Position numbers and translations under genes: made by a program. A DNA stretch of 64,000 bases from Elephas maximus indicus (Eukaryota > Chordata > Mammalia > Proboscidea > Elephantidae): contig NC_064824.1 of the NCBI RefSeq assembly GCF_024166365.1, forward strand, positions 44,740,608 through 44,804,607, read 5' to 3'. The notes beneath the pieces were generated by a model. It did no database searches. It had not been told where the DNA came from and saw only the letters and a list, made by a program, of their open reading frames with translations. Below, in pieces: positions 23,621-35,606 of the stretch; the first letter of the stretch is position 1; each line of letters starts with the position of its first letter.

Positions 23621-24577
23621 CTTTTTTTTGTCCTACTGAACAGATATTAGTATAGCTTTTGTTTCAAAGTTTGATATGGTAACACTGCCCTCTGTCTGAA
23701 ATTTCTTGAGCTTTTCACTTTTAGAGTTGAAATTTAACCTTAATATTTTAATAACCATCACAGAATTTCACAGTTTATTTGTAAGATGTGTCTTTAAATT
23801 CACCTCATGCTTATTAGCAGTATTTAAAAGTGTGATTTGTATTTTTCTTTTCATAGTCATGGCTATTTCTCAGTGCTTGGTTAGATTTTGTTCTAGAGGC
23901 CAAATAGATATCATCTTAACAACTTTGGTTCTATATAGAGTTGCCCATTTTTTTCCCTTTGCATTAACCTATCTAACTCTAAACAGTTTTTGAGTTACTA
24001 AGTCCTGTTGTTCGTTGTTACATATTTATTCTCTGCCTGTTGCTTATCTCAGCCCTGTTCATTGTGCTCCAAAAAATTACGCCTTTAATTTCCAAGCCTA
24101 GTTTGGGTGTCTGATGTTGAAGTATGTTCTGCTCCTGAGATAGATGCTAGTATCAGTTTTTATTTTCTACTTTTATATATAGTTTTTCTAGCCATGAAAT
24201 TGGAAAACTATTCCCTATGGCAAGAGCATTTATAGACCAAATTTTCTCATTGGCTTTATGTTCATATTGAAGCTTTTCTAATAATTAAAATACAAAAAAG
24301 ATGGTTGCCTTGGACTGGTAGTTAAAAAACAAATTAAGGCAATCGTCTCAAAAAGCAAATGTGATTATCATAAAATTAGCAGTTGATTTTTTTCTGATGA
24401 AATTTATTAATAGGAATCCAGGAACATTTTTGCCTTTTAAGAATTGATCATTGGATATTAATAAAAGTCCTGAAATTGAATATAATATAAATCCCTGAGA
24501 AGAACTTTAGAAAAATACTTCTGTAGGTTAAGTGTAATAATGTTGATTTTGATATTTTCTCCTCTGTTTGTTTGTAG

Positions 24578-24687
24578 GACTGATTGTATAGAAAAGAAAG
24601 ACAGCCCTGAAGTATATTTTTGTTGCTGTGAGGGTAATATGTGTAACGAAAGGTTTTCTTATTTTCCGGAGATGGAAGTCACACAGC
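24578..24687 (+). CDS. ACVR2A: ACVR2A exon 3 (end of extracellular domain)
   Basis: Encodes residues 88-125, the C-terminal part of the ligand-binding fold. The hallmark is the cysteine cluster FCCCEGNMCN near the end, which closes the disulfide-rich three-finger receptor fold shared by TGF-beta family type II receptors. It begins GACTGATTGT after TTTGTAG and ends ACACAGC before GTAAGT (codon 125 split 1/2). It is 110 bases long, as in other mammals. The lysine pair after DCIE is spelled AAG AAA, so the A8 run that human ACVR2A has at this place is broken here. A read-through frame continues 40 bases into the intron to a stop, which is of no known use. Confidence 0.98.
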
Positions 24688-24845
24688 GTAAGTTCACAGG
24701 GAAAATACATAGGTCCACTGAAGTAGTAAATTGAAAATATAGTTGTATTGGGTGAAATAATTTATTCCTACCTCCTCTATTTTTTCCCTAAAATTTGACA
24801 AATAATATATATAGTGAGTTGGTTTTTTACCTTCCTTTTCTATAG
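24688..24845 (+). other. ACVR2A: ACVR2A intron 3 (158 bases)
   Basis: Very short intron with donor GTAAGT and acceptor TTTTCTATAG. It contains no repeat. Its size contrasts with the 16.3-kb intron 4. Confidence 0.96.
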
Positions 24846-25000
24846 CTACTTCGAATCCAGTTACGCCTAAGCCACCCTATTACAACATCTTGCTTTATTC
24901 CTTGGTGCCACTTATGTTAATTGCGGGGATTGTCATTTGTGCATTTTGGATGTACAGGCATCACAAGATGGCATACCCTCCTGTACTTGTTCCAACGCAA
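24846..25000 (+). CDS. ACVR2A: ACVR2A exon 4 (stalk, transmembrane helix)
   Basis: Encodes residues 125-176: a proline-rich stalk (TSNPVTPKPP), the single membrane-spanning helix of about 22 hydrophobic residues starting near ILLYSLVPLMLIAGIVICAF, then the basic stop-transfer segment MYRHHKM and the start of the juxtamembrane region. It begins CTACTTCG after CTATAG and ends CCAACGCAA before GTAAGT, in phase 0. The residue after FW is methionine (ATG), where the human protein, as I recall it, has valine. This exon carries the whole transmembrane segment, so skipping it would be expected to disrupt membrane anchoring. Confidence 0.98.
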
Positions 25001-27209
25001 GTAAGTTATTATCTCATACTTTGTGCTGTTTGAAAATGATGTATATTTGAAGAAAAAATATTTTAAGGTTTTAAAATAAGTGGGAATCTTTTTATTCTTC
25101 TTATAATCCTCTTTTTTTTTTTTTTAATTGCCTTTAGTGAAACCTATTAGATTGTTGAAAATCGTTTTCCTTTGGAGTTAAATTTTGAACGCTTATTGCC
25201 ATGGGAACTGTAGCTAATTCTGCAACATTAATTTGCTGTGCCCTAAACTTTTCTTATTTAAGGGTTGAGGTAGAGTAGAATGAGGGGTATTCCCATTCCT
25301 GTTCTTCTTTAGAGAGTTTTACTTTCATTCTAGTACTTTAAAGTATGAGATATACCCTGCTTTGTTTCTTAATAAGTAATTAATGGTGGAGAAGAAGTGA
25401 TACCACAATCCTTTCTTTCCCTTTCATCCTTTCTTCCATTCCTAAGTTTCTGTGTCTTTTTCAAGACTACTTGCCAGAACATCCTTTTAACCATAGGAAG
25501 GGACCCGAGAAAGTGAGGAAAAGAGAGGTTTCTCAAGGCTTCAGAAAGATAGATTGATAAAAAATTTTGTGTTAGGGAGCAGCATTTCTCATCATGTGTT
25601 GTCAGTAGTTCCAGGGTTTTTTGTTTGTTTGTAGTATATCAAGTGTGTACTGAAGACTAAATACTTTTTTAATGCCCTTAATTCTTACCTCTACCAAAAT
25701 ATTTCTGAAAGATAGATGTGGTTGGTAATAGATTAAATTAATTAAATTTTCCTCATTTTTTTTTTTTTTTATACCATGTGGACAGTTGGCCCTTATCCAG
25801 TGTTTTATAAGGACTTTTAGTAGTTAATACTGTAAAAGTCCAGGAAAGCTGATAACTTTTGGGTATACTTGCTGAAGACATCTCTGAACTCTAGTTTTTA
25901 CTGTGTGTCTTATAACTCTTAGGATCAGATTACCTTGGCCTTCTGGATCTCTTGGTTTAACTTTGGTTTTCTAATACCTTAGGATTAATTGTTAAAACTT
26001 GATAGAAGAAAATGGTAAAGTCCTACAATTCAGTGACCAAAACAACTCCTTCCCTCTAAGCTCTATTTACATAACACGCTTCTTTCTCAGGACTTGCAGC
26101 AATCTGTTAGCATTAGGTCATTGATCCCCATAATCTTTGGAAGATGTGTATATGGCGGTATAAGCCAAAGGAAAAATGCTTTGTTCAGTAAATTAGGTAA
26201 ACATGCTATCTTATACAACTTAAATATTTTAATTTTTAAACAGTAATTAATTTATGGGCTAATTAAAAATCATATGTAAAAGTATTTTAAAATAACAGTT
26301 TTAATGCCTAACTGACATATGTATAGTTTAGTCCAAATAGCCATAGGACACATTTATCCTCTGTTGATTGTAACCATTTTTCATTAGTATTTAAATTTAG
26401 AAGAGATAGTATACAGTATGATAGTTTCCTGAACTTATCCTAGATTTGTGATATGATAGAAACAAGCTGGAGACTACATTTAAAAACAAGCTTGTTAAAG
26501 TTTTTAAAAGATAGAAGGACTTTTCAAATAATGCTACAATTTTATAGGCAATATTGGTTTGTAAACAATATTCATAACAAATGGTTAAGCCATTTTTTAA
26601 AGGTCTGAATATTCTGTATATGAGGCCACTTTATTTAGAAGTGTTAATTCAAGGGTTTTGACTTCTAAAAAGGAAAAATGTAACACTATTCATAAATGAC
26701 TAAGTATCAGAGATCTTCAGTGAGTTTCCATTTTTGTGGATTTTAGGTATTTGTAGCCCTGGTTGATGTTACTGTACACATTTAGGTAGTACTTTGTTCT
26801 GTGGTGAATGCACATGAATTATATGAATTGCTTAACAATAAGGAATAAATTTAAAGGTTTTGTGCTGAAGGGACCTGGAATGATTAGGCTTTGTTATGAA
26901 AAATAAAAGACGTATCTGACTTTATGCTTTCTTTCTGTTGTAAGCTATGTTGTGGAAAAGGGGTATTGTCAGCAATGTGGAACTGCGTTTGTGCTATTTC
27001 TCATTGTCTCTGAAACAGAAATAATATGGTGTCATGCTTTTACGTTATATTTTGTGATGAGAGGTTGATACAAGCTGTAGTTCTGCAGGAATCATTAGTG
27101 TACTTTTTGTTATAAAAAGCTCAGTTTTATCTCCTGTTTAAAAATAGTGATTGAAAATTACATCACCATTTATTAAATACAGTGTACTTGGGTACTGTTA
27201 AGTTTTATA

Positions 27210-27307
27210 TATATATATATGAATAATATATACATATATACACATGTACATTTTATATATATGTGTGTATATGATATATATAAACTATATGTATGTATAT
27301 ATATAAA
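27210..27307. repeat. TA-rich microsatellite
   Basis: Interrupted (TA)n/(TG)n tract directly before the 5' end of the SINE at 27308. Confidence 0.9.
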
Positions 27308-27511
27308 GGAACTCTGGTGGCACAGTGGTTAAAGTGCTCAGCTGTTAACTGGAAGGTCAGTAGTTCGAACCCACCTGCCACTCTATAGGAAAAAGATGTG
27401 GCAGTCTGCTTACATAAAGATTATAGCCTAGGAAATCCTGTGGGGAGTTCTACCGTGCCCTATGGGGTCACTATGAGTTGGAATCGATTTGACGACATAC
27501 AACGACAGCAT
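27308..27511 (+). mobile_element. AfroSINE, long form
   Basis: Begins GGAACTCTGGTGGCACAGTGG, has the internal 'ggcagtctgcttacataaag' segment, and ends GAATCGATTTGACGACATAC with an ACAACGACA tail. Confidence 0.92.
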
Positions 27512-27842
27512 ATATATAGGCAGTCCCTGGGTTATAAACGTCCAAGTTACGTGCAACCCATATAGTTACAAATGAACCTTCATATTAAAAAATTTGAGGT
27601 ATATACAGTGGGCACATCAAAGCATTATTATTACTGTATTATTATCTTACAGATGTTTTAGTGTACCTGGAAGTATTTCTTTAGTGTTTTTTTAATGCAT
27701 AGAAAGGTACACTATATACTAAGTCAAAACATTTGACTGATGTTAGGATCTGTACCTGTTTTGACTTTCCTACAAATTTGACTTTAAGACAGACTTAGGA
27801 ATGGACCTTGTTTGTAATTTGAGGGCTGCTTCTCTGCGTGTG

Positions 27843-28008
27843 AAAACCAAACCCATTGCCATTGAGTTGATTCCGACTCATAGCGACCCTATAGGACAGA
27901 GTAGAACTGCCCCATAGGGTTTCGAGGGAGCACCTGGTGAGTTTGAACTACCGACCTTTTGGTTAGTAGCCGTAGGTAGCTCTTAACCACTATGCCACCA
28001 AGGTTTCC
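27843..28008 (-). mobile_element. AfroSINE, near consensus
   Basis: Reverse copy from AACCAAACCCATTGCCATTG to ATGCCACCAAGGTTTCC. Confidence 0.94.
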
Positions 28009-28024
28009 ATACATAAGCTTTTTT

Positions 28025-28197
28025 CCAATGATTACCAAACGCTGACTTGCATATGAGGTTTGTCTTTGGAATTGGTTAAAAAATACAAATTCCTGGATCC
28101 ACACCCCTGAAAATATAGGATGTGTAACTTCAGATATTGTGTTTTTAATAAGCTTCCCGGGTGATTCTGTTGAACAGCCAGGTGTGGAAAGCACTGA
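28025..28197. mobile_element. MER20/MER5-like hAT relic
   Basis: 'gattaccaaacgctgac', 'aaatacaaattcctggatcc' and 'gggtgattctgttgaacagc' follow the typical layout of the family. Subfamily not determined. Confidence 0.55.
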
Positions 28198-28557
28198 TAT
28201 AATTTTCCCTCTCAGGGTTGTTTATGTAGTTTAATGCCCATTTTTAAATTAAAAAATTGAGACAGAGCAAAGCTCATGAATAGCAGAGCTGGATCTGAAC
28301 GAAGAACTCTTCTGACACTGAATTTTTACTCTTAATGCTTATGCTGTTTTTCCTCTCTTTTTTAAAGAAAACAAATGTTTTTGGTGTTTCAGGTAGTGCA
28401 GTAACATCTCTGCCATCTCAAAATTATCTGTAGGCTAATTTATTTTCCTACTTTTGGATGTTGGATAATTTGTACGACTACTAAAATGAACAGTAACATC
28501 TCATATTAACATTGTCTCGCATAGGACAAAAGGGAATATAAGCAAATCGTAGATATA

Positions 28558-28710
28558 TGTTGTTGTTGTTAGGTGCTGTTGAGCCTGTTCCGACTCGTAG
28601 CGATCCCATGTACTACAGAACAAAACACTACCCACTCCTGCACCATCCTCACAGTTGTTGCTATGTCTGAGCCCATTGTTGCAGCCACTGTATCAGTCCA
28701 TCTCATAGAC
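28558..28710 (-). mobile_element. Second afrotherian SINE type, fragment
   Basis: Starts TTGTTGTTGTTAGGTGCTG and continues 'gcaccatcctcacagttgtt' and 'gcccattgttgcagccactg'. It shares the 3' core with AfroSINE but has a different body; a longer copy is at 32238. Confidence 0.82.
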
Positions 28711-29799
28711 ATATATATATATAGAAGGGCATGTTCCTGTGTTTTCCATTAGGAATTTTTTTAGCATGTTTTAAAATAAGGTATATAAATGTGATGAGAT
28801 TGTAGGTATAGATTTCTGTGCTTCTGAGTTGAAGCTGCCAATGCCTCCTAGTTGTTCAGGACTTTCTGGAAGAGCAGGAGAAGTATGGGGAGATGTACAA
28901 ATACGTTTGAAGTTTTAAGATGACTTCTGTATTCCACATCTGATTTTTGTCTCCATGTTCAGATTTTAATTCCAGGACCAGTTAGGAAAGATCTTAGATT
29001 CTTGTTACGGACTTCTGGAACATCCTTTCTCCAGATTTTTCAAACCCGTTTAGATACTGACATAAAATTTGCCATTTCTTTTCTTAGGGAACTCTTTCCC
29101 CAAAGCTTTGGCGAAAGGCTGGTTTGTGAATGAACTGTGGTCTGTTGTGAAACATCGGTCTCATAATATGACTGTCATATTGAAGAGTCACTGCTACAGT
29201 AGGAACTGTATTTGAAGAGAATTTACAGTGATTCTCAGGCAGAGGAAACAAAAGTTACATACCCTGTACTCACTCACTGGCTTGATCTCAAGTTGTTTAT
29301 TCCCTTTAGGGGATAAAAGATTAGTCCCTCTGGGGCATTCTGGAGGACTAAGAGGATACCCACATACAGATATGTATCTTCTCACTAAGTTAGTTCTGGC
29401 AGTTAAATGGTGGGATTCTTTATTTTTAAGACATCATATTATTTAGAATTTCTAGTTTCATTAATAATTTTATTTTGAAGAAGTGACTTAGGGATATTTT
29501 AAAATCTGGTCTTAAATTATGGTTCTTAGTAACCAATAGAAAATATTGGTTCTAAAATAATCTTAGCCCAGTTAAACATACAGGAAAGTTTTTTTTTTTT
29601 TCAATTTTTTAAATTCAAGCCATTCGTCTCCCTTTTCAACCCATAACTACTATGTTTTGAACATTATTTCATGATATCATTGTCTTCCCAGTCATTCTGG
29701 ATGATGGCATTGGACATAGTACTTCTTGTCATTTACCAAGTCCTGTTAATTCAACTTTTCACCTTTACTGATGCTGTCGTAGTTGAAGACGTTACACCC

Positions 29800-30296
29800 G
29801 AGGCTGGATTATTTCTGTAATCTCTTAACTAGTCTTCTTGCAGTTTCTCTTCCTTCTTTTTACTGTTGCTAGAATAGCATTGTACATATATGATTATGTT
29901 ACTTATATGCTTAAAAATATTTGAGGGCTCCCAGTGATCCACAGCAAAGAATACGAAGTTTGGAGCATGGCATATGTGGTCTTCCATACTCTACCTTTTG
30001 AATCTTTCCTCCCGTTACTACCTTGGCCATCCATTATATGCATCTGAAATGGCATTAGTTATGTACCGTCCTTGAAAAAAATTGAGAAATTGTGTGCAAA
30101 TCATTTTCCATCTTATGTGATTCAGATGAATAACCTCAGTTGAGAAAGACTCATCGTCTTATATGTACATGTTCCATTCTTCCACTAGATTGTAAACTCC
30201 TTGAAGACATGGAATGTATTGTAATCATTACTGTATCTAATACAGTGTCTTGTATGTAATAACCAGTCTGTGTTTGCTGAATTGAATTTGTTTCAT
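29800..30296 (+). mobile_element. L2 LINE relic
   Basis: 'agatt gtaaactccttgaag' and the following 'acatggaatgtattgtaatc' and 'cagtgtcttgtatgtaataa' correspond to the conserved L2 3' end. 'agggctcccagtgatccaca' upstream fits the preceding L2 segment. Confidence 0.7.
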
Positions 30297-31419
30297 TTAG
30301 AGTTATATTAAGGTGATATTTTAGTATACCCAAGGATTCCGTTAGTAAACATCCAGGTGCTTTAGGACTTTGTCTTAAGATAAATCTTGAGGATGTATTT
30401 TTTGGGGTTGAATAAGTTGTAATAGTCCTTTATTCTAAGAGAATGACGTTATTAAGTTGTTCATGCAGTCACAGGCTGAAGCATACCCAGGTCACTTTTC
30501 TTCTTTTGCCTGTGCTGCAACTGTCTTTGCACATGTAGGAAGATGCTCTGTAGTCTGAAGTGAGTAAACTGAATGCAAACTGGTTTTTCTATTGCAACTG
30601 AGTCATGAATTGGAGGGAATTGATGCATTGAGTCTATTATTAAGGAGTATTTTTGTGGTTAGACTTAATGTGGTTTCGGTAAAAATGTTTACATCATCTT
30701 TATAACCATATGTGAGCTTAAGTTTACTGCTTGTGAGATCTATATTTGTGCTAATAAAAAAATACTATTTTATAAGGAAATGAATTTTAGAGTAAAAAAT
30801 TACCTGCCTTTTACCAAAGTATTAAGTTAGCTTTTTGTTTGTTTTTTAAACGTTATCTGAATAGCACTTCAGTATTGCAGTATTAATATTTTTTCTTAGT
30901 GCCACCAGCCTCTTCAGTCCTTACATAATAAAAAGTCATGACATTTTGTCTAGGTTTTGGTCTGATAAGGACTAAAGATTTTCAGATGTTTGGGATACCT
31001 GAGTTGGGTTTAAAAAATAGCTCCACTGGCCTTAATATTAAAGTAATAATTGGTAGTCATTTCATGCTATGTCAAATTACTATCGATTGAGAAACCACGC
31101 CATCTGTGAAAATACTTTCTAGGATTTTCCTATTGAACGTGAGCCTGTGCACCCTTCTAAAATTAATACAGCACTGAAAGGGTAACAAAACATCATTCAG
31201 CCAAGTCAGTTTAGGAAAGGATGGTGCTTCCTTATTTGGGGAAATGCAGAGGAAATTTACAAAATTTTGTTAAGAGTATTTAATATCATGCTAATATTAA
31301 GTTATACTTAAAAAATAAATACTATATCCGTAGAAGCACATCTTGAAATAGGTTGACTCTGAATAATCAGCTTTTTTGAACACATCTTTCTCCGCCTCTC
31401 TTTTCACTCTTCTGCTTAA

Positions 31420-31700
31420 AAAATTAAAAATTTGTGCTTGTTGTAACAAGTTATACAGAACAGTGCAAAAAAAAAAAATCATTTGCTCCTCCTTTTTCCC
31501 TTTCTCTTATCACTTTTCTGAAATAATCAATTTTAACAGGTTGGTGTGTATCCTTTGACACATTTCTCTAATTTTTATATTAGAGAAATACGTTCAAGTA
31601 TATACTTTTTTTTTATAAACTATAAAATTTATTCCACAACAGCCTTCCTTTAATTTAACAGTATATCGAGGACTGCTTTTCTGCTCAGTACTTTAGTCTT
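31420..31700 (-). mobile_element. Old LINE-1 3' fragment
   Basis: 'ttttaacaggttggtgtgta' and 'aatttaacagtatatcgagg' resemble the 3' region of an old L1 in reverse. It includes an 11-bp palindrome at 31562-31589. Confidence 0.5.
31562..31589. repeat. Perfect 11-bp inverted repeat, 6-base loop
   Basis: ATTTCTCTAAT (31562-31572), loop TTTTAT, then ATTAGAGAAAT (31579-31589). Confidence 0.95.
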
Positions 31701-32237
31701 ATTTGTATTAAATGATGTGCTTAAAAGTATGAAATTTGATGAAGCCTTGTTTTCTGCTCGTGGAATACGAAGATTTGGTATGTTTTATTAGCCTTGAGTT
31801 TGTGTTAGGTTTCTATTAAGAACTAGAATTTCCATTTCAAAAATATTTTTAACGGTATTATTTTACCATGTTTGAAATATTTTGATATATATACATATAT
31901 ATTAGTCTTAAGCATCTTTTTTTTTTTTTTTTTTGCATAATGCCTAAAAAACAGTACAGGAATACTACATATGTCTTTCTTTTGTTCCCCACCTTGGTGT
32001 GTGATTATTTTTGTAATGGCCACCTAAATTACATCATGCTTTATATATACTTCTAAACAAATTATGGGGAGAAGTATCAAATTATCCATAGACATGCATA
32101 AAATTACTCTTGTGTCCTCTTAAAGTGCACAGACAGGTACTTGGAAATTAGCTGCAATACCATATCCAAAAGCAAAAAAGGGGGAAGGGGAAAAGAGAAA
32201 AAAATAAAACATTTATCAAAAGCTTAAAAGAAGTTCA

Positions 32238-32625
32238 TGCTGTTGCTGGTGTTAGGTTCTGTCGATTTGGTTCTGACTCATAGTGACCCCATGCACAAGA
32301 GAACAAAACCCCACCTGGTCCTGCACCACCCTCACAATCGTTGCTGTGTTTGAGCCCATCGTTGCAGCTACTGTGTCAATCCATTTTGGTGAGAGTCTTC
32401 CTCTTTTTCCCTGACCCTCTACATCTTTTTTCTACATTACCAAGCATGATGTCCTTCTGTAGGGACTGGTCCCTCCTGATACCACGTCCAAAGTATATGA
32501 GACAAAGCCTCACCATCCTCACTTCTGAGGAGTCTTCTGGCTGTACTCTTCGAAGACAGACTTGTTCATTCTTCTGGCAGTCCATGGTATTTCAATATTG
32601 TTCACCAACACCGTAATTCAAATAT
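32238..32625 (-). mobile_element. Second afrotherian SINE type, long copy
   Basis: Nearly 390 bases in reverse: 'gttaggttctgtcgatttgg', 'cctgcaccaccctcacaatc', 'accaagcatgatgtccttct', 'ttcttctggcagtccatggt' and 'accaacaccgtaattcaaat' are successive blocks of the long-bodied element. Both protein frames through it are by-products of the repeat. Confidence 0.88.
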
Positions 32626-33057
32626 TTATCAAAAGCTTAAATTAATACAGCACATTAAAATTAATCAAAGCACCTGATTTCTAAACATGACTTCCATTTA
32701 TAAATTTAAAATCTTGAATTCAGTTTTCCTTTTGCCTTGTGCAGAGCCCCATCTGCCAATTTACAAATGGGACTGATACATGTAGACCAGAGTACATAAT
32801 TTATCTTTTTTCTTGTCTGGTAAGGAGATGGTAGCTAGGAAGAAGCAAGTTTGCTTTTCTCCTTAGTCTCCATTTCCTGGACCTCATTCTAGACCTGTTT
32901 CTTCATTCCTAGCTGCCTCATCACCATAAAATCTTTTTCTATTAATTTAAGACAATGAAAATGAAAGAAAAAGTCAGTTTTTAAATGAAAGCTGCTTGTA
33001 TCAAATGGGCTGGAAAGTGTTCAGGGTGTTTTTTGTTAACACCCTGGCCTTAACCAC

Positions 33058-33200
33058 TTGTCTAATGATGAATGCCTTCAGTGTGCAGGCACCGTGCTTC
33101 CGGATGTGTCATGATAATAAGTGGTGCAGAGATAGTCCTTACTTGCCCTTCTGGAGCCTACAGTTAATATGTAGGTGAAGTAAAAACAGATTGTTTTACT
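33058..33200. repeat. Possible L2-like relic
   Basis: 'cagtgtgcaggcaccgtgct' and 'ggagcctacagttaatatgt' resemble a conserved L2-associated segment. Confidence 0.35.
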
Positions 33201-33504
33201 TTAGAGCTAGGAAGTGAAAGGTAAAGAGAGTAAGAAGGGAGTTGCTTCAGTACCCTTTAGGGAAAGAGTGGAGGGAAGAAGGAGGTACACCTGATTCCAG
33301 TTTTGTAGTGATTGGGCAAAGAGCCACATCTGGCTTTTGTTGTGAAGAAACAGTGTGGTTGGCTAATGTTAAGTGCTCAGTAAGTATCAGCTGTTGTTGC
33401 CAACACAGGAAACGACTTCAAAATTATACTCAAAAGAGATCATTTTTATTGAAACCATTCTGCTACATATCAAAGTCAATGCTTTGAAATTTATTTAGTG
33501 TAAT

Positions 33505-33692
33505 AAAAGATTTCATTTTGAATACTGTATCAAGCACTATACTGAGCACTTTACACATATTAACTCATTTAATCTTTGAACACTTCATGATATAGATTCT
33601 ATTATTATCAAATCCATTTTATACATAAGGAAATTGAGGCACAAATAGGTGAAATGACTTGCCAAGAGTCACTCTATTAAATGGCAAAATGT
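33505..33692 (-). mobile_element. MIR
   Basis: Well-preserved MIR core in reverse: 'gagcactttacacatattaa', 'tccattttatacataaggaa', 'attgaggcacaaataggtg' and 'acttgccaagagtca'. Confidence 0.85.
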
Positions 33693-33847
33693 GGGCATTT
33701 ATATCCAAAGATGATTGCCCACTGAAGTAATCTTAATTAAATGGCTTATTTCAATAGAGAATTTTTTGGGACTCATTAAAAAACAAAAAACTAAGGATAA
33801 AAGGATCTGAGTACATAAATTACATTTTTATAGTGAGTGTGTATAGT

Positions 33848-33985
33848 GAGCCTAGTGGCTCTGTGGGAGAAAGACCTGGCAGTCTTCTTGCATAAAGATT
33901 ACAGCCTAGAAAACCCTATGGGTCAGTTCTACTCTGTCACGTGGGGTCACTATGAGTTGAAATTGACTCAATGGCATCTAACACC
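33848..33985 (+). mobile_element. AfroSINE, 5'-truncated
   Basis: Starts within the body ('gtggctctgtgggagaaaga', 'ggcagtcttcttgcataaag') and ends ATGAGTTGAAATTGACTCAA. The next SINE is in opposite orientation 18 bases away. Confidence 0.87.
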
Positions 33986-34003
33986 GTGTATAAACCAAGA
34001 AAA

Positions 34004-34160
34004 TCAAACCCATTGCCACTGAGTTGATTCCAACTCATAGCGACCCTATAGGACAAAGTAGAACTGCCCCATACAGTTTCCAAGAAGTGCCTGGTGGATT
34101 GGAACTACTGACTTTTTGGTTAGCAGCCATAGTTCCTTACCACTACTCCACCAGGGTTTC
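34004..34160 (-). mobile_element. AfroSINE, inverted partner
   Basis: Reverse copy from CCCATTGCCACTGAGTTG to CTACTCCACCAGGGTTTC, tail to tail with the copy at 33848-33985. Confidence 0.92.
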
Positions 34161-34919
34161 AACAACATGTATAGCCTTGTAGATAAACATAACCATTTTA
34201 CCACACCGCAATTGACTCATCTACAGTGTGGTTTTGATTTCCTTTTCCTCAGGTTCACTTGTACAATGCAAATGCCAAAATAAATAAAAATAAAATTTCT
34301 TCTGTAGCTAGTCATAAACCTGCCAGCAACCAAAAGGAATATGGGCATGCCTGCATTTCTGTCAGACTTCACTAACCCCCAGAGTCTTCATTTTATTGCC
34401 TTGGTCTTTCTTCACTTTGCTTTCAGGAGTTAGATGAGAGAAACTGTAGGAAGTAGGAGTTTATACAACCCAAAGGGCCTTTGAAAGATCTAATTGGATA
34501 GAATTATGGCTATGCACTTGATAATATCAATATTATTGAATCTGTGAATATATAATGTCTTACTTTTCCTAGCTCAGAAACATTTGTTCTGATACACACA
34601 CAGTATATTATATCTTTATAGATTCTATTTCTATTCTGCTTGGCAGTAGCCTTCTTTTCAAATTAAAAATTGTAAAATTTCTTTGAACATAAGATAACTA
34701 GATGACTAAGAGGAGGTAAATTTAGAATTTGTCAGTTTTCACATACTTTGGGTAGGAGGGGCCTTATTTCTTGATAATTCTAAGAGGTTAGTGAAGTATC
34801 AAAAATTTTAAAAATTAAAAAAAAAACTTGGAATGGCTCAGATGATTCAAATGGTTCATTTAGTAAATAAGAAAAATTTATAGCACTTATTTTGTGTGCA
34901 TGTGTGTGGGTGTATATTT

Positions 34920-35030
34920 TTTGTTAGCTGACATTCAGTTGGCTCCAACTCATGGTGGGCGACCTTATGTATAACATTGCCTCTGGGTCCTGTACCATCT
35001 TCCTGATTGTTGGTATGTTTGCATCTATAT
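34920..35030 (-). mobile_element. Diverged SINE fragment (second afrotherian type)
   Basis: 'gttagctgacattcagttgg', 'ctccaactcatggtgg' and 'tcctgtaccatcttcctgat' match the start of the element at 28558 and 32238, with many changes. Confidence 0.6.
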
Positions 35031-35036
35031 TGTGGC

Positions 35037-35112
35037 TATATGTGTGTGTGTGTGTATACATACACGTGTGTGTATATATATATACATATATATGCACACA
35101 CGTATATATAAA
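35037..35112. repeat. TG/TA microsatellite
   Basis: (TG)n then (TA)n and CA-rich interruptions. Confidence 0.92.
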
Positions 35113-35209
35113 ATCAAAATCTGTATTTCTAGAAAAATTTCTTTAAATTCCAGATATGTATATTTAAATGCTTACTTCATGTCTCCAGTTGACCATCTCT
35201 AAGCACTAA

Positions 35210-35606
35210 CATTCAAGGGTAATTATATTCTCCCCCAATCCTGGTTCTCAGTAAGTGGCATCACTGTTCATTTGGTTGCAAAAGTCAGAAATCTAGGAGG
35301 TGCCCCCACTATCTTTTTCATCTCATCTGCTCCCCTTCTCATTTCCCAAGAACTCCTTCCTCAGGGAAATCATCCCTGTCTAACCTAACAGTGCTAAGTC
35401 AGGTTTCTCTTTATAGGTAGGTGCTCATTGCTCTGAATTCCTTTTTTTTATTGTTCTTAGTTTATATTTGCTCATTCATTAGTGTGATTGTTTAATGTCT
35501 TTCTCCCCCACACTACTGCAAGTCCCATGAAAGCCTGGGTAGTCAGTTCCTAGCACAGACAAGACACTCTAAAAAGACTTGTTGGAAGAATGAATGAATG
35601 GAAAAA
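35210..35606 (+). mobile_element. Probable L2 relic
   Basis: 'tctttctcccccacactactg', 'cagttcctagcacagacaag' and the terminal 'ggaagaatgaatgaatgg' resemble an L2 3' end. Confidence 0.5.

Larger units (their letters stand above)
21603..24577 (+). other. ACVR2A: ACVR2A intron 2
   Basis: Donor GTAAGG, acceptor TTTGTAG. It holds two reverse AfroSINE copies and an open, coding-looking block at 22177-22437 (see that entry). The rest is AT-rich with T runs at 21861-21900 and no recognised feature. Confidence 0.95.

Noticed and set aside
32341..32616. 91-codon + strand and 69-codon - strand frames
   Set aside because: Both lie fully inside a long-bodied afrotherian SINE.
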